From assembly GCA_021014325.1 (NCBI GenBank), contig CM037462.1:434001-498000 (forward strand): 64,000 bases of DNA, given 5' to 3'. This document shows, piece by piece, positions 1 through 30,639 of the stretch (its first letter is position 1; each line of letters starts with the position of its first letter). Below the pieces are notes generated by a model. That model was not told the DNA's origin, did no database searches, and worked only from the letters and a program-made list of their open reading frames with translations. Source of the DNA: Plazaster borealis. Taxonomy: Eukaryota; Echinodermata; Asteroidea; Forcipulatida; Labidiasteridae. A program made the position numbers and the translations under genes.

Positions 1-271
1 AACAAACAAACCTGTGAAAGTTTGAGCTCAATTGGTCATCGAGATCACGAGAAAATAGTGAAAAGAGACCTTATGTGTTTCCTGTTTTTTCAAAATATCG
101 CGCGTGATAAAAACTATTGTTTTACTCATTTCTCAGAAACGATAGCATTTTAGGCAGAAATATTTTAAGGAACCCTTTCTACCATTACTTACTTTAAATC
201 ATGTAAGTTGTGTGTGAATCTGTGAACATTTGTGTTTTTCGATCTTACCAATAGTGTACAGGGCCTTTAAG
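1..271 (+). repeat. Dispersed MITE-like repeat, right part
   Basis: It is cut by the window start. Bases 129-271 match 42302-42447 almost throughout (shared landmarks: TTTTAGGCAGAAATATTTTA and GTGTACAGGGCCTTTAAGC). The left part resembles the elements at 21841 and 29787 (CCTGTGAAAxTTTGxGCTCAATTGGTCATCGA). A nonautonomous element family is the best reading. Confidence 0.65.
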
Positions 272-1099
272 CATTGAAGAAAAGAAGAAGACAAAAACAA
301 AAACACACACACACAAAGAGAGAGAGAAAAAAACCCCAAAACAAAACATTCAAGTAAAATCCGCAATAAAAATAATTTCAGGTGATAGTTCAAAGACACC
401 AGGAGATGGGACATTTTCATTTTGCAAAGGGCACTACCATTAGAAAATCTTAAAGTCTATGGGAAACTTTTGAAAGGGCACCGAGGCCACACCAAGGGAA
501 ACAGAGGGCACGGCATTCATGTAATTCAAGGCCTTGTAATGATTACCATCAAGTCAAGTAATATCTTAGGATGTAACTCCCAGTGATGTAAAGGTTTGAG
601 GTCATTTTGCACAGCATTGTACAAACTATTTACACAACCTTTACCATTTGCAAACCTTACCTTAAGAAACTGAAACATAACTGAACCAAACAAAAGAAAA
701 CGTATCACACACTGATTTCCAATCGATAAAATCGAGTGATACATGTACATCATGTATCATTACTGTTAAATCAATATAATTGACCTCAATGTACTCAAGT
801 TATGATGTACTAAATTGATATTTACACGACTAACAAAAATAATAAATATGAATCATATTAACCTTTAGAATATTTCAATAATTGTACAGATATTTAAAAA
901 ACGTTTTTATAAAGAAACTCAAATTAAAATCAACAAACTAAAATCATTATTTTCTGTTCCACCGCTAAAAATAAGCTATTTAAGGCAATATTTACCTCTA
1001 ACTCAGATGAGGCCAATATGGCTCCATCTTACTACTCCCAGTCTGCTGCCCTCACAGGTGAAAGAACACTAATCTAAAGTGATACTACACCATCTCTCT
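272..1099. other. 3' flank of TRIM23, no gene recognised
   Basis: AT-rich sequence with short CA/GA runs near 300-330. No coding or RNA gene was recognised. It may include the distal 3' UTR of TRIM23. Confidence 0.4.
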
Positions 1100-1325
1100 A
1101 CAACTTGTTTAATGTGCAGACCCATTTTTACAGCACCTGTGAGGGTTTACAAGGTGATGCAGCGCAATCTGCAGCCAACCATGCCAGAAACACCAGGGCG
1201 AACCCCTTCTCTAATTAAGTGTTCTGGGTTCTTTCACGTGCATTACACAACACAAGTGTCATGACCAGGACCTGAACCCACAATCTGACAACAGAAATTG
1301 AGTTCTGCTTACTAGACCACTCAGG
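1100..1325 (-). repeat. Degenerate tRNA-derived SINE
   Basis: It shares GGCGAACCCCTTCTCT and TGCAGCCAACCATxCCAGAA with the better copies at 2530 and 17540, and ends in a decayed tRNA-like head with anticodon-loop and box B remnants (GACCTGAACCCACA on plus). It lies just past the TRIM23 stop, possibly in its 3' UTR. Confidence 0.6.
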
Positions 1326-1540
1326 TACGACAATCCACAGAATACGCTTTGAGAATACACTTCTGGTGCACTCTTTTGCCTAAAAAACATAAAAATATAT
1401 ATACTATTTTCATTATTTTCCAAAAAACTACACAAAAACAAAACCATACAGATTTCTTACAAAAGAAACCATCTGATGTAAGAACAGTCTTACAAAATTG
1501 AGCAAAGCAGGAAAAAAAGACATTAATGTTTATTTATTAC

Positions 1541-20388
<18,848 letters not shown>

Positions 20389-20727
20389 GTTGACGACTGT
20401 TTATTTATTTATTTTATTTATCAGTCCTGTCTCTTGAGGGCGGGCTTCACCTCATTTTGTAAATAAAAACTGTGTTTGATGCGAACGAAGTTCTGTCATC
20501 TCTCTTCGATCGAGCTTGCTTCAAAACATCCGAATGATTGAATGACTGTGAAGAAAGGTTTAAAATGCTGTGAGAGGTAACATAACATTTGCCTTGTTTA
20601 GATGGTTCAACGGTTTTGGTGATGTGAATAAAGTAAACTAATTTGTAAGCTTGAATTCAACTTCTCAAATTTTGAGAATTGCGTTTTTCCTTCCTCAAGT
20701 CCAAGGTTTGAAATGATGTGTCAAAAC

Positions 20728-20835
20728 TAGACCCAGTAACTGGGGCGCTGTACTCGTTTTTTTTTCGAATTTTGACATTATCCGATAATGTCAAAATTCG
20801 AAAAAACGAGTACAGCCCCCCAGTTACTGGGTCTA
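20728..20835. repeat. Near-perfect palindrome, foldback element
   Basis: Arms of about 52 bp run from TAGACCCAGTAACTGGGGCG to its complement CCCCCAGTTACTGGGTCTA, meeting at ACATTATC-CGATAATGT with almost no loop. The ends match the foldback at 48577 and the fragment at 49434. Confidence 0.93.
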
Positions 20836-20932
20836 TGTCAAAACACACACCGACCAGACAACACCATCACCCTCCATCAGCCGATAAGTACCATAAGTTC
20901 CAGTTAGATTCGACAGGCTAAACATTAAGCTC

Positions 20933-21042
20933 AACTATAGAATGCAGGGCCACTTCAGAGCTGTAGAACACACTGGTGAAGAGGGATTGTTTAACAAAGG
21001 GAAATATAGTCCACACACCAAGTGGCCCTGCATTCTATAGTT
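20933..21042. repeat. Inverted repeat with 23-bp perfect arms
   Basis: AACTATAGAATGCAGGGCCA (plus CTT) at 20933-20955 is inverted at 21020-21042, separated by 64 bp. It lies in the region shared by the two divergent genes. Confidence 0.92.
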
Positions 21043-21636
21043 ACTCCAACATTATAATGTTCCGCCGCCCAAGCCGAACTATAGCTATACAGTTGGTCCG
21101 GGGTGAAAATATACTAATTTAATATACATTGATTGAGTTCAAGTTAATCAAGCGCAGTTGAATTATCAATTATTCAATAATGAACAATAAATCATTGAAT
21201 GATCATCAGTCTTTTGCATGCGGCAAATTGAATGATAATTGTCAAAGACTATAGTCAGTATTCGCACATTTTGTAGGCCTATGACTTGAGTATGAGACCC
21301 AACATATGAAGCTACAAACCTGTCAACGTTTTTAAGCTCAATAAATTTGTTATCGAAGTCACAAGAAAATATAATGCGTATACTTTAGTGACAATGACAA
21401 ACCCCATCACTGTTTTCACTGAAAACACTGGGTGTCAGACTTGCAAGATCAACAATTGTTTAAGTTATTTCACAAAAACTTTCATTTCAGGCAAAAACAT
21501 TGAAGTGGAGTTTTCCAACATTACCACCTTTAATATGTTGTAAGCTAGTATTTTAAAATCTGTGAATTTTTTTTCCAATTTTAAACACCCTTTAATGGGC
21601 ATTTTTGTCAATTGCTGTCCACACTCCACAGTGAAG

Positions 21637-24600
21637 ATGCAAAGGAAATTTTCTAACCAGCCGTCTGTTCTTGAAAGAGCCCAGAGACAGCTTCAGGGAA
21701 AGCGATTGTCTGCCACCAATAGGGGGCCTACTTCAGGCGAACGGTCGGCCAATCAAGAACACAAGAAAGAAGAAAATGATCTTGACGTAAGTAACTATCA
21801 CTCAGCCAGGTTTGTTGCTGGACGGTTGTGATATCACATCTTAAAGGCACTGAACACGTTTGGTAATTGTCAAAGACCAGTGTTTTCACTTGGTGTATCC
21901 CAACATATGCATAAAATAACAAGCCTGTGAAAATTTGGCTCAATTTGTCATCGAAGTTGCGAGAAAATGATGAAAGAAAAAAACCCCTCGTTGTACAAAT
22001 TTGTGTGATATCAGATAAAGGAAAAAAAACTTCTTGCAAGAACTTTTTATTTTTTTAGTGAGAAATTACCTCTTTTTCAAAAAACTACGTTACTTCAGAG
22101 GGCGTCGTTTCCTACAATGTTTTATACTATCATTCAACAGCTCTCCGTTGCTTGTTACCAAGTAAGTTTTTATGCTAATATTTGTTTTGAGTCATTACCA
22201 GACGTGTACGATGCCTTTAAACCAGATGACTTTTTTCCAACCTGGAATAAACACCGTATTCGAATGAAGCGCCCCTTTAATGTACATGATTGTTTCTCTT
22301 ACATTAAGACTACCTTTATGTTAAAGCAATGGCCCTTTGAACTCTAATTGCACAGAGACTATAAGGTCATGACCTCAATCATGTCAACTAATGTACCTTT
22401 GAATTGTTTCCAAATATGAAATTAAAATTTCGTTTTGGTTCAGGAAGAAAAAATTTTGCAATATGAAAATGGCCCTTTTTAAAGCTAAAATTCTGTGTCA
22501 GTTTTGTTTTTGAGTGGACAGTGACAGAATATCATTGTGTTGAATTGGCACTATCTGATTGCATAATTTCAGGCCTACCTTAGTCAGCTCTCCCGCAAAG
22601 TCACTCTCAGCAGCGGGAAAAAACCAAAAAGCACACTCAGTGATGATCTCAGTGACATTAGCATCTCCAGTGATGGCGATCAGGACGGACAGACGGCCAA
22701 TTTATCGGCAAGCCGTTTCGTTAAGAAAAGCCAAAGCCAAACATTGGTGGACAGTGGAAGCTTGCGTCGGAAATCCGAAGCTAGCTCTGGGGGAACATCT
22801 CTGAAGAAGTCTGCCACAACTCCAAATTTTCTAAACAAAACAGCACCTGTGTATGCGTCTTCCGCCTTGCAGAAGGCAGCTAAACTTGGCGCAAAGTTTT
22901 CAAAACAAAAGAGAAGCGCTGACAACTTGCCAGATTCCGAGAGTGACTTTGATATATCCCTCAGCGATGAAGACAATCTTACATCAAAGAACAAGACAAA
23001 CTTCAGAAAAGAAAACGTCACTGGAAGTATTAATAAGAAGACTACAGAAGCAGGTAAGGCTTCTTTTTTCAGTCACCTTCAAAGCAGCGATGAGGATGAA
23101 CTGAAGAAAGATGGCAACAAGTTCTTAAAGAAGTCCAAAAAGCCTGCATTCTATGTTGGTGAAAGTGATGGAGAAGACAACAACTTTGGCAGAGATGGCA
23201 ATAAATTTCTCAAGAAGTCCGCTTCAAAGCAGCCAACAAATCTCCCACCAAAACCTGATGCAGAGGAGGCAGACATTAGTAGATTTTTGAAAAAATCCAC
23301 CTCAAAAACAACCCTGCAAAACACAAAGTCTACCACATCCAAGGCAAAGACAAATGAAGACAAGTTCCTGACATCAACCCCAAAGAAAGAGGCAAGCGCA
23401 TCAAGTTCAAAGACAAAGACACCAGCAGATGCAAGGTTTGGACTGGATAGTGATGAGGAGGATCTACAGGAGTTCATCATGAATTTGTCGCCCTCTAGCT
23501 CACCAGATATTCCCCCGATCCGAGAAAAGAAGCAGGTCTCAGGGAGGAGTAATCTTAAGGTTAGAGATTTCAAATTTTTAACCATAATTATTACATAATC
23601 ATTATTGTTTGATGTTGCCATTTTATAGAAGCACACACAGGTACTTAGGTGATTCAGAAGGTTTAATAGTTTCATAGTCGTACATCTAGCGGAGGAGGCG
23701 TGGATCCAGGGGAGTGGTCAAGGTGGCCCCGACCCCTCCCTGCTCCCGATATTTGGTTAAATATTTTGGTTATTATCTCATTCCTTTGTAAACTTTCAAC
23801 TTACGCCATCATGTGTCTGCTGGAGACCTAAGCTCACATGGTGGTAAAAGTTCCAAGTCATCTTAAATGTTTGGTGTAGAGGGATTGGTGGGGATGGTCA
23901 TCTCTAGACCTAGGGGAGAGGAGAGGTGACTCCTTTTTTTCTTCAGGATTCTTAATTTTGTACTTAATCACACCCCTGTTTAAAACACAAATTCTGCAGT
24001 AAAATTAAATTAAGGTTTTTGTCTTCAGAATTACATTTACCTTGTTTCTGAAATTGTCTGGAATCAAGATGTTCAATTTCTCTTCTTCTTTCATCTGCAT
24101 CTGTACATCAGGAAAGCAAACAACCTGTGTTTGAAAAATCCCTGCCCGGTCGGAGACCAGCTACCCCTGCCATTAAGAAAGTCTTCAGATCTAGAGAAGC
24201 TTCATCGGAAGACAGTGCAGTGTCATCAGACTCCATCGTTACTGAGAGTATAGTGGAAGACATCTTCAGCGGTAAGGTTTCTACGCCAATTTATTCTTCT
24301 AAAAGAGTTAGGTTCAGATGTGGGATTTTCTAGTCCAGTCATGTGCTAATCTGGGGGGGGGACCAGTTGAAGAATTTCCTTTACCCTGTTGATTGAGGAA
24401 AGTTTTGCAGTTGGCAGCAGAGTTCAAAAAGAGACTCATATCATCAAAGCCAGAATTTCAACTCATAGGTTGAATCTTACTTTTATTGAGGGACACAGCA
24501 ACGGGTGTTTAGTATTGCCAACTTGTCAAGAGCTGATATTTGTGCGAAGCAAATTTAGTTGAATTTTTTGGGGGCTTCGTTTTTTAGAATCTTAGGATAA

Positions 24601-27492
24601 TATTTGCAAATCCTGTCGATTGAAAAATAAAGTGAAATTTGTTGTGGATTTTTTTTACAATGGTTTCTTCTTTTTTTCACTTCTCTAGGTATACACACTA
24701 ATATAATGCAGCTGGAAGATTTAGAACCCATAGGGATAAGTGCCAAGCTGGCTCCTGTGTCATCGTCAAAGCCAAAATTTGCAGACAAACCAAACGAGGA
24801 CATTGTCAGTGACATTTCTGAACCAAGCTCCATCAGGGAGGACTTCTTCTCGGGACTGCAAACTGTTGACGATCTTCTTGCCAGAGACACTTATAACCAG
24901 GGTCGAGGGAGCCCTATGAATAAAGACAGCTACAAAAGTGATTTTGATAGTGCCGATGATTCCATTTCTGAAATCCTGTCGGAAATCAAAAGGTCTGGGA
25001 GCAAAACGCCCAAGGAAGCATACGCAGAAGACACGTTTACGTCACAGTCTGAGTCGCTGTCACAGACCAAGACAAGCACAAGGACAGTGCCAGATTCCCA
25101 ATCTGAGGATACCAGTAGACAGGATACCAGTCAAGGTAGAAGGAAGACATATTCTGACAGTCGAGACACGCTCACCAAGACTAGCGTGAGTGAGAACTAC
25201 AGTGATGATTTTGATTCTCGTCATACTGACTCTGATGTGGAGGATCTGTCCTCTGATGAAGTAAGGACACGGGCAGAGTCTGTAACTCACAGTAGGAGCT
25301 TCACGTCTTATACAGAGAGCAAGACAGTCACTAGAAGTGAAACACCAAGAAGGAGCAAGAGACGAGATAGAGACAAGAAGAAGACCAAGAAGACCCAAGA
25401 TGCATCGGTTCAGGCAGATGGAGCTACATCAGCTACTCATCGTTGGCTAAGAGGTACATAAGTAACCCTAACCCTCCAAAATCCCCTTCAGGAAGTTTAT
25501 GTTCGCGGAGGATTGAGGACTGTAGGCCCAAGTAACAATTGCACCACTTGGCCAGGCTTACTAATCTTATCCAAGTCCTAACATGTTGGTGTGAAGTAAC
25601 ATAAGATTAGAGGATAGTAGAGGATTAAGGAGAGGAGGCCCAAGTAACAAAGGCATATCACATATCACTGGGCCAGGCTTTATCTTATGACAGGGCTCTT
25701 AAAAATAGACACTGATTAGAGGTACTGCTTTATCTTTTATGGACAATTAGCGTGGACAGATGTTCTGTCTCATCAATGACATCAAACAGCACTTTGAATC
25801 CTTTGGTAAAGACCTGGTTTGATTGGCTGCATATTGTGCCACAGCACCTTGTAAACCATGGTGCTATGCAAAGGAATAGGTCTCATACTTCAACACGTAA
25901 CTCCACTTACCTTGTAGGAAAAATACTGAGCGCTTTGAGACACCCATCGGGAGTATAAAGCGCTATATAAGAACTGCATTATTATTATTATTATTAAAGA
26001 CGCTTTATAAATGACTGGTATTATTTATTATTAAAAACGAATTTTAAATTTTATATTTTGAAAAAATAGATGAGTAATAGTGTTGGCTTTGAATTCGTTC
26101 TTTTGAAGATTTGTGGTATCTATTTATTTACAGATTTGGATTTGAGCACCCTTGGCACGGTGACCGGCATTGACCCCACCCCTGTAGCTATGCATATCAT
26201 AAACCCACAAGCTCTAGAAGGTACGGTTTAGGTGTTACTCAAGAAAATATATCCCTGCTTTTATTGGAAAGGATAGTAGTAATGAAACGTGATGGACATT
26301 TTAATTATCTTGTGTTCAGGAAGCTTTGCATCAAGCTATCCTGTTACTTTATCAAATTATTTACATGGATGCTCATTGGTTATGAGAAAGTGACAACTAT
26401 GACCACTCTTCGCTACGTTATTTGTTGTGTTTTGTTTAAAGTTGCTGTTGTGCTTTGTTTTACTTTTGGTGCTGCCTGTTTTGTTTTGTTTACATTATTC
26501 ATGTTATTGCTGTATGTTGTATTTTGTTTACAGCATTTACGCATGTTGTGTTTTGTTTACAGCATTGTTTGTTGTCTTTTGTTTGCAGCATTGGTATTTA
26601 TTGTGATTTGTTTACAGCATTGTTTGTCTTTTGTTTATAGCATCGATATTTGCTGTCTTTTGTGTACAGCATTGACGTTTATTGTGATTTGTTTACAGCA
26701 TTGACGTCATACAGCCCCAGCATTTTAGCCATGAACGAGATGTTGCTGTCTCAAATACGCCACACCCAGCAGACAATACAAGGGTCCCTCCACCTTCATC
26801 AGTCCTTCTTGGAGAACATCCAGACGGATTATAACTACACAACCCTGGAGGAAACTAAGGAGGTGAGATTCACAGCTCTAGCATCTTGGTTTTTGGGGGG
26901 AGGTGCATCTTTCTGCACCCTACGATTTATTCTTCTTGTGTGTGGTGGCACAACTGAGCATTGAAAAATCTGTTTACTGCATTCAATACATATCATTGCA
27001 TGCCGGCATAGTTTATCTATCATTTAAAGCTACAATCGATGAGATTGAATGGTCAGACAGTAGGAGGGTTGACTGTGTACTGCAGATGCAATCACCACAT
27101 GGTATCAAATTGCAGGCTGGCATAGTTTATCTATCATTCAAAACCACAGTGGATGATATTGAATGGTCAGACAGTAGGAGAGTTGACTGTGTACCTTGTA
27201 GATGCTTTCATCACATGATATTTTGCAGGTGGACGTAGTTACTCTAACAGACAGACAAACATACAGACTGACAGACAGACTGACAGTAAGTTTTCGGGGT
27301 ATGCCAATCCATTCAGTTAATTATTTTTGGTAACAATTTTCCTGTCCTTTTTTATTTTCTTCTGTTAAAAAATAAATCCAACTTTGAAATTCTCTTTCTT
27401 TGCAGTACATTCGTAGACACAGACGGCCGAAGCTGACGATGGACGAAGCTTTAGCTGAAGTCAGACGAGAAATGGAAGAGGGCTACAGGTAG
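21637..27492 (+). CDS. C19orf44: C19orf44-like protein (seven coding exons)
   Basis: Coding exons: 21637-21786, 22573-23559, 24112-24271, 24689-25453, 26134-26220, 26699-26862, 27406-27492. All are GT-AG with matching phases; the total is 2400 bp, about 799 residues against 657 in human C19orf44. The start ATG follows an acceptor-like CCACAG at 21630, so at least one untranslated exon should lie upstream. The N-terminal two thirds are Ser/Lys/Asp-rich and look disordered, with repeated RFLKKS or KFLKKS motifs that also occur in the human protein. The C-terminus is highly conserved. No function is established to my knowledge. An AATAAA at 28096-28101 (CTGAATAAAAG) is a plausible poly(A) signal. 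Orthology rests mainly on the C-terminal 130 residues; exon boundaries in the low-complexity part are less certain. Confidence 0.92.
21841..22220 (+). mobile_element. MITE-like element with roughly 35-bp terminal inverted repeats
   Basis: The left end TTAAAGGCACTGAACACGTT pairs with the inverted right end (ACGTGTACGATGCCTTTAA on plus). The body is near-identical to 29787-30156. There is no transposase, so it is nonautonomous. It lies in the first coding intron of the C19orf44-like gene. Confidence 0.85.
25838..26040 (+). repeat. SINE 3' end with ATT microsatellite tail
   Basis: GAGCGCTTTGAGACACCCAT and AAAGCGCTATATAAGAACTG are followed by (ATT)n, a common SINE tail. It lies in an intron of the C19orf44-like gene. 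Confidence 0.6.
26134..27492 (+). CDS. C19orf44: C19orf44-like conserved C-terminal domain (last three exons)
   Basis: Exons 26134-26220, 26699-26862 and 27406-27492 encode the segment shared with vertebrates: DPTPVAMHIINPQALEALT, then SYSPSILAMNEMLL, TLEETKEYIRRHRRPKLTMD and EALAEVRREMEEGYR before TAG. The human protein has the same order ([53 protein letters not shown]). I recall the family as Pfam DUF4614, from memory. Confidence 0.93.
26495..26700 (+). repeat. Tandem array of 3' splice-site-like units ending in the real acceptor
   Basis: Seven imperfect units of 24-29 bp, each with TTTGTTTACAGCATTG or a close variant (ends near 26535, 26564, 26590, 26619, 26642, 26670, 26699). The last AG (26697-26698) is the acceptor of the next exon; the preceding unit even copies its first bases (CATTGACGT). 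Use of an upstream AG would bring a stop within about a dozen codons in the two cases I translated. Confidence 0.85.
26955..27240 (+). repeat. Dispersed repeat of about 124 bp, two copies
   Basis: Two copies of TTGAATGGTCAGACAGTAGG, GTTGACTGTGTAC and TTTATCTATCATT. A short GACA-rich run follows (27245-27290). It lies in the last intron of the C19orf44-like gene. Confidence 0.85.
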
Positions 27493-27734
27493 AAATTGCC
27501 TTTCTCTTTTGCAGTTAGAGTTGAGCTTGGGTAGAATGGAAAGACATCGGTTCTGTAAGCTCTGAATATGACAGTATGAATGTTAACTAAGTCAGAACTG
27601 TAGTTTTCTTCTACCGTGGCTTCAAGTAAGAGGGAAAGTGCGCTGCTGTTTTGGGGAAGAGTAAATAAATTCTTATCCTGCAGTTTTCAAGTAACGGGGT
27701 GCATAACACTTTTGTAAGATTGTAACTATAAATG

Positions 27735-28035
27735 TACACATATTTACACATAACTTACATGGTATAAAGATGGTCATGTTGGAAAACTTTCCTTGAAACA
27801 GTTTTGCCTGAGATGCTATAGTTTTCGATAAATAAGTAAAACAATAAATGTTGATCTCGCAAATCCAAAAAACCTAATCCGGTGTTTGAAAACAGTGAAA
27901 ACAATGATTGGGTTTAACACTATTTTCTCCTGACTTTGATGACCAATGAGCTTAAACTTTCACAGGTTTGTTTTTTCATATGTTTGTTGGGTCACATACA
28001 GTACGGATACCGGTCTCTGACAATTACCGATGTTA
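27735..28035 (-). repeat. Decayed dispersed MITE-like repeat
   Basis: Inverted match to the 21290-21570 and 5640-5900 sequences (ACTTACATGGTATAAAGATG, AGCTTAAACTTTCACAGGTT). It lies just 3' of the C19orf44-like stop and probably in its 3' UTR. Confidence 0.5.
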
Positions 28036-28095
28036 GTCAAGTAACAACTCTGTAACCATTATTTTGATGTTCGCATTTTGCCTGTGTTGTGACTG

Positions 28096-28101
28096 AATAA
28101 A
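28096..28101 (+). terminator. Candidate poly(A) signal AATAAA of the C19orf44-like gene
   Basis: CTGAATAAAAG lies 604 bp past the stop. It is the clearest of several AT-rich candidates; an earlier AAATAAAT lies near 27665. Confidence 0.4.
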
Positions 28102-28429
28102 AGTATAATTTATATCTTCGTAAAAATGTGGGTTTGAAATCTTTGATTCCTTCGTCAATGTGTCATTGTATAACATGCTCCAACTATCAGCAGCCAGACT
28201 AAATGTGTAAATTTTTGCCAGTCTTCCTTAATCCTACCTCTTAATTTAAATAATACTATAAATATTAATAACCATTTTGAAAATGATTGGAGTGCTCTAG
28301 CCAGCTCGTCGGCCACTTGACCTCTTGACCTCTTTAAAATTGTAGTAATTTTGACATATAAATTTGGACTTTTGTCTCCTCTTTAAGTAATTTTTCTCAA
28401 ACCCTATGTAAGAGACTGGAACCATTTAA

Positions 28430-29510
28430 AATATACCAAACCCTACCACCTAGACCCCACTAGGTTCCATGAAGTTCTTCTGCGCTCTGAAAACACGACT
28501 AATCCTCTGCTTAATCTCTAATCTGGCAACCATATACCAAACCCTACCACCTCGACCTCACTAGATCCCATGAAGTTCTTCTGCGCTCCGAACACACGAC
28601 TAATCCTCTGCTTAATCTCTAATCTGGCAACCATCTACCAAACCCTACCACCTAAGACCCCACTACTCCCACTAGGTTCCTTGAAGTTCTTCTGCGTTCC
28701 GAACACACGACTAATCCTCTGCTTAATCTCTAATCTGGCAACCATCTACCAAACCCTACCACCTAGACCCCACTACTCCCACTAGGTTCCTTGAAGTTCT
28801 TCTGCGCTCCGAACACACGACTAATCCTCTGCTTAATCTCTAATCTGGCAACCATCTACCAAACCCTACCACCTAGACCCCACTACTCCCACTAGGTTCC
28901 TTGAAGTTCTTCTGCGCTCCGAACACACGACTAATCCTCTGCTTAATCTCTAATCTGGCAACCATCTACCAAACCCTACCACCTAGACCCCACTACTCCC
29001 ACTAGGTTCCTTGAAGTTCTTCTGCGCTCCGAACACACGACTAATCATCTGCTTAATCTCTAATCTGGCAACCATCTACCAAACCCTACCACCTAGACCC
29101 CACTACTCCCACTAGGTTCCTTGAAGTTCTTCTGCGCTCCGAACACACGACTAATCCTCTGCTTAATCTCTAATCTGGCAACCATCTACCAAACCCTACC
29201 ACCTAGACCCCACTACTCCCACTAGGTTCCTTGAAGTTCTTCTGCGCTCCGAACACACGACTAATCCTCTGCTTAATCTCTAATCTGGCAACCATCAACC
29301 AAACCCTACCACCTAGACCCCACTACTCCCACTAGGTTCCTTGAAGTTCTTCTGCGCTCCGAACACACGACTAATCCTCTGCTTAATCTCTAATCTGGCA
29401 ACCATCAACCAAACCCTACCACCTAGACCCCACTACTCCCACTAGGTTCCTTGAAGTTCTTCTGCGCTCCGAACACACGACTAATCCTCTGCTTAATCTC
29501 TGAACTGGCA
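28430..29510. repeat. 110-bp tandem repeat, about 10 copies
   Basis: The unit contains ACCAAACCCTACCACCTAGA, CCCCACTACTCCCACTAGGT, TTCTTCTGCGCTCCGAACAC and CTGCTTAATCTCTAATCTGG. The first two units are shorter (they lack a 9-bp ACTCCCACT segment) and more divergent, while the inner units are nearly identical. It is intergenic. Confidence 0.95.
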
Positions 29511-29786
29511 TTAAGCTTTGCTTCTGTTGGAGCCTTTCTATGACCAAATCAAGTTCAAGAAAAGTTTAGAAAAAAACAAAAAACAAAACAAAACAATTCG
29601 GATTGATGAACCGAATAACACTACACGGGAAAGATTACAGCACGAAGTACTGTGAATGATAAAGTTGGCAGGCGGGATATCCGACAACCAGGTGATCTGT
29701 TGCATGTGTTGCACATGTTCCTTTAGCCCCACCCCTGCCACCAGGTAGTTCCCACTTGACGTCACACAGTGTAAAGTCAGCCATCT

Positions 29787-30156
29787 TTAAAGGCATTGAA
29801 CACGTTTGGTAATTGTCAAAGACCAGTGTTCTCACTTGGTGTATCCCAACATATGCATAAAATAACAAGCCTGTGAAAATTTGGGCTCAATTGGTCATCG
29901 AAGTTGCAAGAAAATGATGAAAGAAAAGACACCCTTGTACAAATTTGTGTGCTTTCAGATAGGAATAAAAACTTCTTGCAAGAAGTTTTTATTATTTTAG
30001 TGAGAAATTACCTCTTTCTCAAAGACTACGTTACTTCAGAGGGAATCGTTTCCTACAATTATTTTATACTATCAACAGCTCTCCGTTGCTTGTTACCAAG
30101 TAAGTTTTTATGCTAATATTTGTTTTGAGTCATTACCAAACGTGCGATACCTTTAA
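29787..30156 (+). mobile_element. MITE-like element, second copy
   Basis: It has the same ends and body as 21841-22220, including an internal hairpin (ACTTCTTGCAAGAAGT-like) and GAAATTACCTCTTTxTCAAA. No coding capacity. Confidence 0.85.
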
Positions 30157-30182
30157 ATACCGTGTGCGGCAAGCGGGAGTTT

Positions 30183-30639
30183 TAAAGTGCGTTTATAGTG
30201 ATCTATTCCCATTTAATCCGCTTTTGAAATCTAGAAGCTGAGATATCAAAGGTAACATAAAAGTATTTATGGTTGTTGGTATTTTAATTTAAAACGATAA
30301 AAAGAGGATTTTTTTAAAAGCCCGCGCGTCGCGAATCTGAAAAGGTCACACACCTTGCCCGCGTGACGTCATAAACATGGAAAATAGTGCTGACTAAGTC
30401 TAGTACCTAGAATCGCATGCAGGTGGGGGCGGGGGGCGCTTCGCTACTCCACAAGCTTAAAATGTCTGCGTTTTCGATTCAGGCTCGGAGCGCGTCCGGC
30501 GAATGCTGGATTCGTCGTTTCTTTTACATATGAAAACCAAAGGATAATGGCAAAGTAATATTTTACTCAGAGTCGGTAGAACTTGTGTTATAATATATTT
30601 ATACTTCTTTCCCACTTTAATCACTATAAACACACTTTA
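30183..30639. mobile_element. TIR-flanked element of about 460 bp
   Basis: The left end TAAAGTGCGTTTATAGTGAT is matched by the inverted right end (ATCACTATAAACACACTTTA). The interior is GC-rich for this window (GCGCGTCGCG, GGGGGCGGGGGGCGC). There is no transposase frame. Confidence 0.6.

Larger units (their letters stand above)
20389..21630. promoter_or_regulatory. Shared head-to-head 5' region of TRIM23 and the C19orf44-like gene
   Basis: The two divergent genes have coding starts about 1.25 kb apart, so this interval should contain both promoters and the untranslated first exon(s) of the plus-strand gene. No TATA box is convincing. A candidate noncoding exon donor for the plus gene is GAGAG|gtaaca at 20576/20577. 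The interval also holds two long inverted repeats (20728-20835 and 20933-21042) and a degenerate dispersed repeat (about 21290-21600). Confidence 0.6.

Noticed and set aside
22680..23675. Antisense frames of 113 and 174 codons
   Set aside because: They are shadows of the Ser/Lys-rich second exon of the C19orf44-like gene.
26264..26704. 146-codon frame
   Set aside because: It is the intronic splice-site ladder and flanking AT-rich DNA read through; it ends at the real acceptor.
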